DNA of 64,000 nt from an uncultured bacterium. GTDB lineage: Bacteria; Cyanobacteriota; Vampirovibrionia; Gastranaerophilales; Gastranaerophilaceae. The notes beneath the pieces were generated by a model. The model saw only the letters and a list, made by a program, of their open reading frames with translations, was not told where the DNA came from and did no database searches. Position numbers and translations under genes: made by a program. The stretch's first letter is position 1; every line of letters begins with the position of its first letter. Below, in pieces: positions 17,333 through 26,326 of the stretch. The stretch is from positions 119,818-183,817 of the forward strand of contig CACYKF010000004.1 in assembly GCA_902774905.1 (NCBI GenBank), in the 5' to 3' direction.

Positions 17333-19015
17333 CTACACAGATGCTAATGTTTTAGCCTGTTCAAGTTGCAGGGTTACTGTCGTAATATCGCAAACAGAAC
17401 TTGGTCCGAAATATTGGATTGCCCCAGGGAACAGGTATCTGTCATTCATTGCCCAATCTTCACGGTTGTTTTGCAACTGTGCAAAAACAGGACCGTTAAG
17501 TTCAACCAATGCTTTTTTAATAACAGGTTTCATTGCACCGTGGCGTTTTTCCATGTTCATCATCATTGTCAATGGAACACCGCCAGCAACCCATTCTTTT
17601 GCAGGTGCAGTAAGATTTTTAACTGATGATAAATAACCTGTCAATCCGTTAGAAATTAATGCATAAGCATTGTAACCCAAAGAATAACAATAATCCGCAT
17701 CAAAGTTTGACGGGAATGCACATCTGCCTTCATACCCAAAGAAATGAGATTGTGTTGAGAATTTGCCTATATATTGACCTTCTGATTTTAATTCTGCTAA
17801 TTTTGTTGAAAGCATTTCAATAAGTAATTTTTCTGTTTCAATTTTAGAAACCTGAACATTACCGTGCGGATCTCTGTCTGCAAGCAACTGTTCTTTAATT
17901 ATTGAAGGTAATGAGTTATATACTTTTGCATTTTCATCATCAAGTCTGCGTTCAACTATTGTAAATTTTTCACGAATTGTTGTTGCATTTACAAAACTCG
18001 GGTCAGATTCAAGTTCTGCCATAATATCATTTAAATTCGCAATCATCGTTTTCATTTCAGGTATAAATTCAATTAAACCTTCAGGAACAACTGCTATACC
18101 GAAATTTTTACCTGCATTTGCGCGTCTTACAATGATATCTGACATATAATCAATAATTGATGATAATGACATTTTCTTTGCTTCAACTTCTTCACTGATT
18201 AAAGTGATATTTGGCTGAGTTTGCAAAGCGGCTTCAAGTGCTACATGAGATGCACTTCTGCCCATAATTTTGATAAAATGCCAATATTTTTTAGCGGAAT
18301 TAGCATCTCTTTGGATATTCCCTATTAGTTCGGCATAAGTTTTTGTTGCGGTATCAAACCCGAATGAAATTTCAATCTGGTCATTTTTCAAGTCACCGTC
18401 AATGGTTTTCGGGCAACCGATAACCTGAATACCTGTTTTATTTTTCACAAACCATTCAGCCAAAAGTGCGGCATTTGTATTTGAATCATCACCGCCGATA
18501 ATTACAACTGCGCTGATACCAAGTTTTTTGCATACATTATAAGATTCATGGAATTGGTCTTCTGTTTCCAATTTTGTTCTGCCTGAACCGATAATATCAA
18601 ATCCGCCGGTGTTTCTGTATGCATTGATAAATTCATCATCAAATTCAACATACTTACCGTCAATGATACCACTTGGACCGCCTAAAAATCCGTATAATTT
18701 ACTTTCAGGATTAGCACTTTTTAAAGCATCATAAAGCCCTGCGATAACATTGTGTCCGCCCGGAGCCTGTCCGCCTGAAAGAATTACACCGACATTTCTT
18801 GCCGGAGTTTGTTTTGAGTCTGATGTTGATTTGAAGGTAACAACAGGTTTCCCGTAAGTATTAGGAAACAGGTTTTGAATATCCTGCTGATCTGCAACTG
18901 ACTCTGTTGCGGAACCTTCTGTCATTTCAAGCGAATTAATACCGTTTTGCAAACTTGCAGGAAGTTTTGGCTGGTATTTTAATCTTTCAATCTGTAACGG
19001 TGAAAGTTTTGTCAT
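17333..19015 (-). CDS. pfp: Pyrophosphate-dependent 6-phosphofructokinase
   Basis: The enzyme phosphorylates fructose 6-phosphate with pyrophosphate instead of ATP, reversibly, which saves ATP in glycolysis. The 560-residue length and the motifs [19 protein letters not shown] (Asp instead of the Gly of ATP enzymes) and [11 protein letters not shown] identify the long PPi type, like the plant beta subunit and spirochaete enzymes. [11 protein letters not shown] binds the sugar phosphate. It is monocistronic. Together with AdhE and lactate dehydrogenase it indicates a fermentative energy metabolism. Confidence 0.93.
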   Translation of the reverse strand: MTKLSPLQIERLKYQPKLPASLQNGINSLEMTEGSATESVADQQDIQNLFPNTYGKPVVTFKSTSDSKQTPARNVGVILSGGQAPGGHNVIAGLYDALKSANPESKLYGFLGGPSGIIDGKYVEFDDEFINAYRNTGGFDIIGSGRTKLETEDQFHESYNVCKKLGISAVVIIGGDDSNTNAALLAEWFVKNKTGIQVIGCPKTIDGDLKNDQIEISFGFDTATKTYAELIGNIQRDANSAKKYWHFIKIMGRSASHVALEAALQTQPNITLISEEVEAKKMSLSSIIDYMSDIIVRRANAGKNFGIAVVPEGLIEFIPEMKTMIANLNDIMAELESDPSFVNATTIREKFTIVERRLDDENAKVYNSLPSIIKEQLLADRDPHGNVQVSKIETEKLLIEMLSTKLAELKSEGQYIGKFSTQSHFFGYEGRCAFPSNFDADYCYSLGYNAYALISNGLTGYLSSVKNLTAPAKEWVAGGVPLTMMMNMEKRHGAMKPVIKKALVELNGPVFAQLQNNREDWAMNDRYLFPGAIQYFGPSSVCDITTVTLQLEQAKTLASV

Positions 19016-19144
19016 AATTTCTTCCTTTCTCTCTTTGTGATAATTTTTACATTTTAAATTGTACTATAAAAATAATTTATTATTTATTTTTTGTTTTGTT
19101 TGTCGTAAAATTTGCATATAAAATATTTTTAAGGAGTAGGGTAT

Positions 19145-20266
19145 ATGAAATTTATTATAGGAAAAGAAGATTTACTAAACGGCATAAGAATTGTAGAGCG
19201 TGCCACATCTCAAAAAGCAGTTCAGCCTGTTTTATACAATATATTGATTGAAACACTTGAAAATAACAAAATTCGTTTGAGTGCAACTGATTTGGTTTTA
19301 ACAGTCATAACAACCGTTGATGCACAGGTTCAGGAACAGGGCAAAATTACGCTTCCTGCCAAAAAACTTAATGAAATCGTTTCAAAACTCGGCAATGACC
19401 TTGTTACATTTGAAGCCGAAAGCGAAAATACAAATGTATCCATTACTTGCCAAAAATCGAAATTTGATATAATAGGAATCAGCGCAAATGAATTTCCTGC
19501 AGATATATTTAATTATGAAATTGATGAATCAAAATGTTTTGATGTTGAATTAAAACCGTTTTTAAAAGGTATCCATCAGGCAGGTTTTGCGGCTGCAAGT
19601 TACGAAGTATCAAACCTTTTGTCAGGTATAGTTTGCGATTTCAATAACGGTATATTAGAAATTGCTTCAACTGACGGTAACAGACTTGCAAGAGTGAGAG
19701 AAAAAATTACAAGTGATATTTCAGAACAAACTCAACTGATTATTCCGTCAAGAACTTTGAATGAACTTTTGAAAATGAGTTCGTTTATTGAAGAAGATTC
19801 AATAAAAATCTGCAAAGATAAATCAACTATTATCTTTAAATCAGAAAAAATTACAACTATTTCAAGACTATTGGAAGGACAGTTCCCGAGATATAACCAA
19901 CTTATCCCGTCAGAAAGTCCAAAACAGGCAGTAGTCAATGTTTCACAACTTATTTCAGCATTGGAAAGAGTTTCTGTAATGGTTAATGACAAAACAAGTA
20001 TTGTTAAGATGCTTTTTGCGGATAATGAATTAACCTTGAGTGCGGATACTCCTGATGCAGGTAAATCAGAAGATAAAATTGACATTGAATATGATGCGGA
20101 AGAACTTTTAATTGCATTCAATTACAGATTTGTGCTTGATGCTTTGAGAATAATCGAAAGTGATAATGTCATTATCGGATTAAATGCTCCGTTATCGGCA
20201 ACCGTATTAAAACCGCAGAGCGAAGATGATTTTATCTGCTTAATTATGCCTGTTCAAATCAGATAA
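19145..20266 (+). CDS. dnaN: DNA polymerase III beta subunit (sliding clamp)
   Basis: DnaN forms the ring-shaped dimer that tethers the replicative polymerase to DNA. The 373 residues show the three-domain clamp pattern, with LPAKKLNEIVSKL in domain 1, GNRLARV near the middle and the typical C-terminal IMPVQIR (compare IMPMRL of the family). AAGGAG precedes the ATG. No dnaA, recF or oriC features are adjacent, so the classical dnaA-dnaN order is not kept here. Confidence 0.95.
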   Translation: MKFIIGKEDLLNGIRIVERATSQKAVQPVLYNILIETLENNKIRLSATDLVLTVITTVDAQVQEQGKITLPAKKLNEIVSKLGNDLVTFEAESENTNVSITCQKSKFDIIGISANEFPADIFNYEIDESKCFDVELKPFLKGIHQAGFAAASYEVSNLLSGIVCDFNNGILEIASTDGNRLARVREKITSDISEQTQLIIPSRTLNELLKMSSFIEEDSIKICKDKSTIIFKSEKITTISRLLEGQFPRYNQLIPSESPKQAVVNVSQLISALERVSVMVNDKTSIVKMLFADNELTLSADTPDAGKSEDKIDIEYDAEELLIAFNYRFVLDALRIIESDNVIIGLNAPLSATVLKPQSEDDFICLIMPVQIR

Positions 20267-20283
20267 TAAGAATTTAAACAGTT

Positions 20284-20751
20284 ATGAAAGAAATTAAACG
20301 AAATCATTATGTAGATACAGTAATCTATTCTGTTGACATGATTATCAAAAACCTAAAAGCGGAACTCAAGCACAGAATTGACAAACTCGATTTGGGTATA
20401 ACCGGTGAACAGTTTGTAGTGCTTGATACTGTTTCGTATTACGAAAACATTTACCCTCAAAAACTTTCAGATATTTTGATGAAAGACAAATCAAATACGA
20501 CAAGAATGATTCAGATACTTGTTGATAAGGGGTTATTGATTAAAGAAGCAGGCAAATCAAATAACAGACTTGTTTATATTTTAAAAATTACCGATAAAGG
20601 TAAAAAACTTGTTAATGATAATATGCCAAAAATCAAAAAGTATATAACAGAAATTTTCGCAAATATTTCTGATGAAGAAATTGAACTTCTGCACAAAATG
20701 AGTACAAAATTTGAAACAGCACTAATAGATAACATAAAAAATAAAACTTAA
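20284..20751 (+). CDS. MarR family transcriptional regulator
   Basis: The 155-residue protein has the MarR layout: N-terminal helices, a winged helix around KLSDILMKDKSNTTRMIQILVDKGLLIKEAG with the beta wing NNRLVYILKITDKGKKLV, and a C-terminal dimer helix. It lies 18 bp after dnaN and may share its transcript, with only a weak ribosome binding site. No target gene is evident. Confidence 0.85.
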   Translation: MKEIKRNHYVDTVIYSVDMIIKNLKAELKHRIDKLDLGITGEQFVVLDTVSYYENIYPQKLSDILMKDKSNTTRMIQILVDKGLLIKEAGKSNNRLVYILKITDKGKKLVNDNMPKIKKYITEIFANISDEEIELLHKMSTKFETALIDNIKNKT

Positions 20752-20823
20752 AAAATACAAATTTGAATTTTATAATATTTGACATACTATTAAGATGATA
20801 TATTTGAAATAAGAGAAAAAATA

Positions 20824-21768
20824 ATGGAAAAGTTTAAATTATATAATGGGGATTGCAGATCTTATTTAAAGGAAATTCCGGATAATTCAATAGATTTAAT
20901 TATCACAGACCCTCCATATTTTATTGATGGAATGGGTGATGAATGGAATGATTGTGATTTGACGAAAAAAGTGAAAAAAGCAGGGGTAATAGGGGGATTA
21001 CCTGTTGGAATGAAATTTGATAAAGAACAAGGAATCCGTTTGCAAGAATTTATGCAACCAATATGCAAAGAATATTATAGAATACTTAAACCCGGAGCAT
21101 TTTGTATTGTGTTTTCTCAAGCCAGATTATATCACAGAATAGCGGTTGTTTTAGATGATATTGGTTTTGAAATGAGGGATATGCTTGGATGGAAATATGA
21201 AGGACAAGCAAAGGCATTTTCTCAAGATCATTTTATCAAAAAAAGAAAAGACTTTTCTGAAATAGAAAAGGCTAAAATAATAAAAGAATTACAGGGATGG
21301 AAAACTCCGCAATTGAAACCACAAATTGAACCTATGACTTTAGCACAAAAACCCAAAGAAGGTACTTTTGTTGATAATTGGCTGAATTATGGAGTTGGAC
21401 TGATGAATACAAATGAATCAATAAACGGAATGTTTCCCGGGAATATTATAGAAATTTCAAAAAAAGAAAGAAATGAAGATGAAGATTTTAAAATCGAACA
21501 TTTGACTGTAAAACCGGTAAAATTGATTGAGCATTTAATTAAATTATTTACAAAGGAAGGACAAGTAGTATTAGATTCTTTTGCGGGCAGTGGTTCGCAT
21601 GGTGTCGCAGCATTAAGAAGCAATCGAAAATTTATAGGAATTGAAATAGAAAAGAAATATTATGACATTTGTTTAAAAAGATTAAATAGAATTGAGGAGA
21701 AATCTTCAAATCTGATAAAGTTAAATTCTTATGAATATAATCAACAAATGGCTTTATTTAGCAATTAA
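20824..21768 (+). CDS. Type II DNA methyltransferase (amino-MTase, DPPY motif)
   Basis: The enzyme methylates an exocyclic amino group of a base in its target, using S-adenosylmethionine. The catalytic motif IV TDPPYF appears near residue 37 and the cofactor motif FAGSGSHG near residue 262, an order typical of beta-class amino-methyltransferases; DPPY points to N6-adenine (N4-cytosine is possible). It is 314 residues and complete. The convergent gene behind it, overlapping by 15 bases, encodes an HNH-type nuclease, so the two form a restriction-modification system. The target sequence cannot be told. Confidence 0.9.
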   Translation: MEKFKLYNGDCRSYLKEIPDNSIDLIITDPPYFIDGMGDEWNDCDLTKKVKKAGVIGGLPVGMKFDKEQGIRLQEFMQPICKEYYRILKPGAFCIVFSQARLYHRIAVVLDDIGFEMRDMLGWKYEGQAKAFSQDHFIKKRKDFSEIEKAKIIKELQGWKTPQLKPQIEPMTLAQKPKEGTFVDNWLNYGVGLMNTNESINGMFPGNIIEISKKERNEDEDFKIEHLTVKPVKLIEHLIKLFTKEGQVVLDSFAGSGSHGVAALRSNRKFIGIEIEKKYYDICLKRLNRIEEKSSNLIKLNSYEYNQQMALFSN

Positions 21769-22470
21769 ACTTTTTAAAAATTCAAAAATTTCCATACGAA
21801 GAATTGGGGTAGCATTTTTTAAAAATTCTTTTACTATTCTGGCTCCATCTTGAGAAACAGCAACAGATATAACTCTACCTGTTTTATCATATACCCATTT
21901 ATTTCTATCAGGTCTGTTACATACCTGACATTGCGGAATAATATTTCCTTCTTTGAGAGGATACGCAGGATTCATATGACCTTCTTGTAATTGAACAATA
22001 ACACCCTTACGAAAAAAGTGTTCTTCTCCTTCTTTTGAACCGCAAGTTGCACATCTGTAATTATACGCTTTTTTTATTGCATCAAAATTCCCTTTAAACC
22101 CTTCGCGTCTGTCACGACAAAAAGCAGGATAAGGTTTCTCTAAAGTAATCAATTTGTAAGAACCACTTGGTATTTTAGCATCTCCACGAGTACCGGATGC
22201 AATATACCAACCTTTTTGCATGGATAAATGCCTTGCTTGTTGAACATCCCTTGTATCAGGATAAAATTCGTGCATAAATTTTGTAAGTTCTTCTTTTGAT
22301 AGTATTTTAGTATTTGGATATCCTTCTGAAAGTTTTATTAATACTAAAGCATCTTTTACATACTTTCCGTTTGATACCAATTCAGGTAATTTAATTCCAT
22401 AACCTGTTAAGTATTTATTATGATACTCTTTAATTAATTCATATTGTTTTTTAATTGCTTCTTTATTCAT
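21754..22470 (-). CDS. HNH-type restriction endonuclease (probable)
   Basis: The 238-residue protein has a C-terminal zinc-bound HNH-like unit: CATCGSKEGE supplies two Cys, LQEGHMNPAYPLKEGNIIPQCQVCNR supplies the His-Asn core and two more Cys. The N-terminal half (VRDVQQARHLSMQKGWYIASG-type region) probably recognises DNA. I infer a restriction enzyme from its overlap with the DPPY methyltransferase. A TTG at 22491 extends the frame, but GAGAAGG lies eight bases before the ATG at 22470, so I choose that start. Confidence 0.78.
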   Translation of the reverse strand: MNKEAIKKQYELIKEYHNKYLTGYGIKLPELVSNGKYVKDALVLIKLSEGYPNTKILSKEELTKFMHEFYPDTRDVQQARHLSMQKGWYIASGTRGDAKIPSGSYKLITLEKPYPAFCRDRREGFKGNFDAIKKAYNYRCATCGSKEGEEHFFRKGVIVQLQEGHMNPAYPLKEGNIIPQCQVCNRPDRNKWVYDKTGRVISVAVSQDGARIVKEFLKNATPILRMEIFEFLKSLIAK

Positions 22471-22591
22471 ATACCAGCCTTCTCTTAACAATTATAAAAA
22501 AGTTGGTTTAATCTGTGCACCTCTATTTAGACGAACCTAAATGTAACTATCAAATATAAAAAATTCTCAAAAATTAACATATTGTATTTAT

Positions 22592-22620
22592 TTGACAAGA
22601 TTTTTAAAATATGAGATATT
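22592..22620 (+). promoter_or_regulatory. Promoter of the partner-switching operon
   Basis: TTGACA and GATATT are separated by 17 bp, about 45 bp upstream of the STAS gene. Confidence 0.5.
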
Positions 22621-22665
22621 AAGAATGTTAGAATATAAGTATATTCTTATAAGAGGGCTTTTAAT

Positions 22666-22980
22666 ATGGAAATTGAAATAAAAAATACCGGAATAGACGG
22701 ATTGTATGCAAAAACTTCAGGCAGACTTGATTTGGATTCTGCAGTAGAATATGGTGTAGCAATCAAAGATGCATTGACAGATGCATCAGAAGATATAAAA
22801 GAATTAGTGCTTGATTTTTCAGAAATTACTTTTATTTCAAGTTTCGGATTAAAGGTTGTTTTGGAATTGTATAAAGAAATGCAAGCAAAACAGGGGACTT
22901 TAAAATTAAAAGATATACCCGAACAACTCAAAAACTCTTTTAAAATGGTTGGATTTGATAAATTTTTAGATTTAGATTAA
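22666..22980 (+). CDS. STAS-domain anti-sigma factor antagonist
   Basis: This 104-residue single STAS domain matches the SpoIIAA/RsbV group. The segment DFSEITFISSFGLKVVLELYK carries the serine pair where such proteins are phosphorylated by their kinase. Phosphorylation switches its binding partner. It overlaps the next gene by one base (TAATG), so the two are translationally coupled: the second gene encodes both a phosphatase and a kinase-like domain that would act on this protein. Confidence 0.88.
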   Translation: MEIEIKNTGIDGLYAKTSGRLDLDSAVEYGVAIKDALTDASEDIKELVLDFSEITFISSFGLKVVLELYKEMQAKQGTLKLKDIPEQLKNSFKMVGFDKFLDLD

Positions 22981-25316
22981 TGTTTAAAACTTTAAAATCA
23001 AAAATTATTTTTACTTCATTCATAATGCTGACATTGTTGATGTCTGTGTTTATATTTTTTGCCATTCAATCAAGAATGTTCACCAAACAACTTATGGTGC
23101 AAAATTACAGGTATTCTATTGATGCATTATTTGTTAATGACATTAATGACAGCATAATGACATTAGAAGATAATCTTAAAAGTTTGGCACTAATCGGCGG
23201 ATTGCATTACAGAACCAGCCGTAGTGATGAACTTACTGATGAAGTTGTAATAAGAATTTTCCGCAATTACCCTCATACCTTGGGTGGCGGGATTTGGTTT
23301 AAACCATATATTTTTGGTGATAATAAAAAATATAATTGTTTTTATGCATACCGAAATAAAGATAATAAAGTCGTACTTGATAAAAATTTTGCAAGTGCGG
23401 AATATGACTATCCAAATCAACAATGGTATAAGGAAATCATTTCAAAAGTTACTCCAAAACGCAATATTGTCTGGACTAAACCGTATTATGAAAAAATCGG
23501 AAGTACAACCAAAATGGTTACCGCAGGTACAGGCATATATGCCAAAGGAAAACTTGTCGGTATTGCTACTGTCGATTGGGAAATAAGTTCGGTTATAAAA
23601 AATATTTCAAAAATGAAACCGCATGAAATGAAATTCTCTATGTATAAAACAGGAAAAAAAATAAAAAACAGTTTTGTTTTACTGGGACATGCTGATGATG
23701 ATTATATTATTGCCACAAATGACCCGTATCTTGACGGGGATTCTCTTGTAGGTCATTCATTAAAAGAAATTCCATGGTATGCACCTGATTTATACGGCAC
23801 AACATACTTTACATATCATGGTAAAATATATACACCATTTTTTTGGAAATTACCTAACGGAATGGTTTTAGTAATATGTCTGCCGAAAACAGAAATGTTC
23901 ATAAATGTAGATATGTTTTATTTCCCATTTACAGCCTTAATTCTTTTGTTTATTTTTATGATATTTGTGCGTGTATATTTTGGAATAAACCGCTATATTA
24001 TAAATCCTATTGATAAACTTATTGATATCGCGCATAAAATCAGTGACGGAAAAGATGTAAATATCAAAATTGATAAACCTGCCGAGTTTGCGCAACTTGC
24101 CTCAACTTTTGACACAATGACAAAAGACTTGAAAATTATTACAAAAGAAAAAGAACATATAAATTCCGAACTTAATATCGCAAAATCCATTCAGGCATCA
24201 AGTTTGCCTGATGTATTCCCGCCATTTCCTGACAGAGATGAATTTGATATTTATGCGTTTATGGAACCTGCTAAAGAGGTTGGCGGTGATTTTTACGATT
24301 TTTATTTTATAGACGAAAATCGCTTTATGTTTTTAATTGCTGATGTTTCAGGCAAAGGTGTACCTGCAGCATTATTTATGATGACAGTTAAAACACTTAT
24401 TAACAACCTCTCCCAAGTCGGTTATGAACCACAGGAATTGATAAAAGTAATTAATAACAAGGTTTGCCAAAGTAACAAACAGGGATTTTTTGTTACGATG
24501 TTTGCCGGCATAGTTGATGTTGAAACAGGCGACATTACTTATATAAATTGCGGTCACAATGCACCGTTAATTAAATCAGGCATAGGTGAATACAAATATT
24601 TGGAATGTGATTCAAATATTGTACTCGGTGCATTTGAAGATTTTGATTTCAAAATTGTTCAGTCAAAACTTGAAGTTGGCGATACAATTTGCTTATATAC
24701 TGACGGTATGACGGAAGCAACAAACCAAAATAATGAAATGTACGGCGAAGAAAGGTTGCTTGAAAAAATTAATAAATTTGATAATGATGATATTTATACA
24801 ATGGCATCTGATATGAAAAATGATGTTATTAAATACAGCGAAAAAATTGAACGCAGTGATGATATTACCCTTGTGATTTTCAAATACAAAAATAAACATA
24901 ATAATGTACGCAAAACTATTTATAAAGCACCTGCTTCACAGGAAAACTACAAGGATTTTTACAAATGGCTTCATAATATTTGTGACCAGTGGCAAATTAA
25001 TGATGAACTGAAAAACAAACTTGATATGTGCGGAGAAGAAATATATGCAAATATAGCATTTTATGCTTACCCACAAACAGAAGGCGATATTCGTGTTGCA
25101 GTTTTAAAAGACGAAACACAAGTTACACTGAAATTTGCAGATGACGGTATTCCATACAACCCGTTAGAAAAACCTGACCCTGACATTACACTTCCGCCGG
25201 AACAAAGACCGCTTGGGGGGTTAGGAATATTTATGGTTAAAGAAATGGCTGATGATATTCAATATGAATACACAAATAATAGTAATATTTTAACTTTAAA
25301 ATTTAATCTGCAATAA
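22980..25316 (+). CDS. Membrane sensor with PP2C phosphatase and HATPase kinase domains (RsbU-RsbW fusion)
   Basis: The 778-residue protein has one membrane helix at about 8-30, an extracytoplasmic Cache-like sensor (about 40-300), a second helix at about 314-334, a HAMP linker, a SpoIIE/RsbU-type PP2C phosphatase (about 420-630; KEVGGDFYDF, DVSGKGVPAALFM, YTDGMTEA, DDITLVIF) and a C-terminal HATPase domain (about 645-778; EEIYANIAFYAYP, KFADDGIPYNP, GGLGIFMVKEMAD). The first would dephosphorylate the STAS protein and the second would rephosphorylate it or hold a sigma factor. No sigma factor gene lies nearby, so the output is unknown. Confidence 0.88.
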   Translation: MFKTLKSKIIFTSFIMLTLLMSVFIFFAIQSRMFTKQLMVQNYRYSIDALFVNDINDSIMTLEDNLKSLALIGGLHYRTSRSDELTDEVVIRIFRNYPHTLGGGIWFKPYIFGDNKKYNCFYAYRNKDNKVVLDKNFASAEYDYPNQQWYKEIISKVTPKRNIVWTKPYYEKIGSTTKMVTAGTGIYAKGKLVGIATVDWEISSVIKNISKMKPHEMKFSMYKTGKKIKNSFVLLGHADDDYIIATNDPYLDGDSLVGHSLKEIPWYAPDLYGTTYFTYHGKIYTPFFWKLPNGMVLVICLPKTEMFINVDMFYFPFTALILLFIFMIFVRVYFGINRYIINPIDKLIDIAHKISDGKDVNIKIDKPAEFAQLASTFDTMTKDLKIITKEKEHINSELNIAKSIQASSLPDVFPPFPDRDEFDIYAFMEPAKEVGGDFYDFYFIDENRFMFLIADVSGKGVPAALFMMTVKTLINNLSQVGYEPQELIKVINNKVCQSNKQGFFVTMFAGIVDVETGDITYINCGHNAPLIKSGIGEYKYLECDSNIVLGAFEDFDFKIVQSKLEVGDTICLYTDGMTEATNQNNEMYGEERLLEKINKFDNDDIYTMASDMKNDVIKYSEKIERSDDITLVIFKYKNKHNNVRKTIYKAPASQENYKDFYKWLHNICDQWQINDELKNKLDMCGEEIYANIAFYAYPQTEGDIRVAVLKDETQVTLKFADDGIPYNPLEKPDPDITLPPEQRPLGGLGIFMVKEMADDIQYEYTNNSNILTLKFNLQ

Positions 25317-25378
25317 TCAATATTTTTATATTATAATAATCTTATTGAGAGAAATTTTGAATTAAGAGGGATATTATT

Positions 25379-26323
25379 ATGAATAAATTAGCATTTATCT
25401 TCCCCGGACAAGGGGCTCAGGTTGTCGGTATGGGAAAAGATTTGTATGAACACTACCCTGCGGCAAAAAAAGTTTTCGATATTGCTGACGAAGTATTAGG
25501 CAAAAAGGTTACAAAAATGTGTTTTGAAGGTCCGGAAGATGACCTTAAACAAACAATAAACACTCAGCCTGCAATAGTTACAATGTCTATTGCGGCACTT
25601 GAAGCATTCAAATCAAAACTGAATCTTACACCGCATTTTACGGCAGGACACAGTTTGGGTGAATATTGTGCAATGTTTTGTTCAGGTGTTATGAATCTTA
25701 AAACAACACTTTTGGCAATTCAAAAACGTGCAGCATTGATGAATAAGGTTAATAAAGGTATGATGGCAGCGGTTTTAAATGCTCCTGAAGGAAGTATTGA
25801 AAAAGCATTAAAAGAGGCTTCAAAAGAAGGTTATGTAGATGTTGCAAACTACAATTCCCCTGTTCAGGTTGTTTTGACAGGAGATGAAAAAGCAGTAAAT
25901 AAAGCAGGTGAAATTCTTACCCAAGCAGGTGCAAGAAGATTTGTTCCGCTTGCGGTTTCAGGTGCTTTCCACTCAAAATATTTAAATGAAGCAAGTAAAG
26001 AATTTGGCGAATTTGCAAAGGAATTAGATTTATCAAGCGCATCAGTTCCTGTTGTTACAAATGTAGATGCATCAGCAACAATCAGTGCAGAAGATTTCAG
26101 AAACAAAATGCCTCGCCAGATTTGTTCATCTGTTCACTGGACTCAAACCATTGAAAATATGGTCAAAAACGGTGTTGATACTTTTGTTGAATTTGGACCG
26201 GGGAAAGTACTTGCAGGTTTGAACAAAAAAATTAATCCTGAAGTAAAAACCTATAATGTTTATGATAAAGAATCATTAGAATCAACCATTTCGGCTCTTG
26301 AACATGAACATGCTAATGTTTAA
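25379..26323 (+). CDS. fabD: Malonyl-CoA:ACP transacylase
   Basis: FabD moves malonyl groups from CoA to acyl carrier protein. The active Ser lies in GHSLGEYCAM, the oxyanion loop in FPGQGAQ, an Arg in AIQKRAALM, and the catalytic His in SGAFHSKYL. Length (314) is normal. AAGAGGG precedes the ATG. It is followed after 3 bp by an unrelated secreted glycosidase gene. Confidence 0.95.
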   Translation: MNKLAFIFPGQGAQVVGMGKDLYEHYPAAKKVFDIADEVLGKKVTKMCFEGPEDDLKQTINTQPAIVTMSIAALEAFKSKLNLTPHFTAGHSLGEYCAMFCSGVMNLKTTLLAIQKRAALMNKVNKGMMAAVLNAPEGSIEKALKEASKEGYVDVANYNSPVQVVLTGDEKAVNKAGEILTQAGARRFVPLAVSGAFHSKYLNEASKEFGEFAKELDLSSASVPVVTNVDASATISAEDFRNKMPRQICSSVHWTQTIENMVKNGVDTFVEFGPGKVLAGLNKKINPEVKTYNVYDKESLESTISALEHEHANV

Positions 26324-26326
26324 GTT

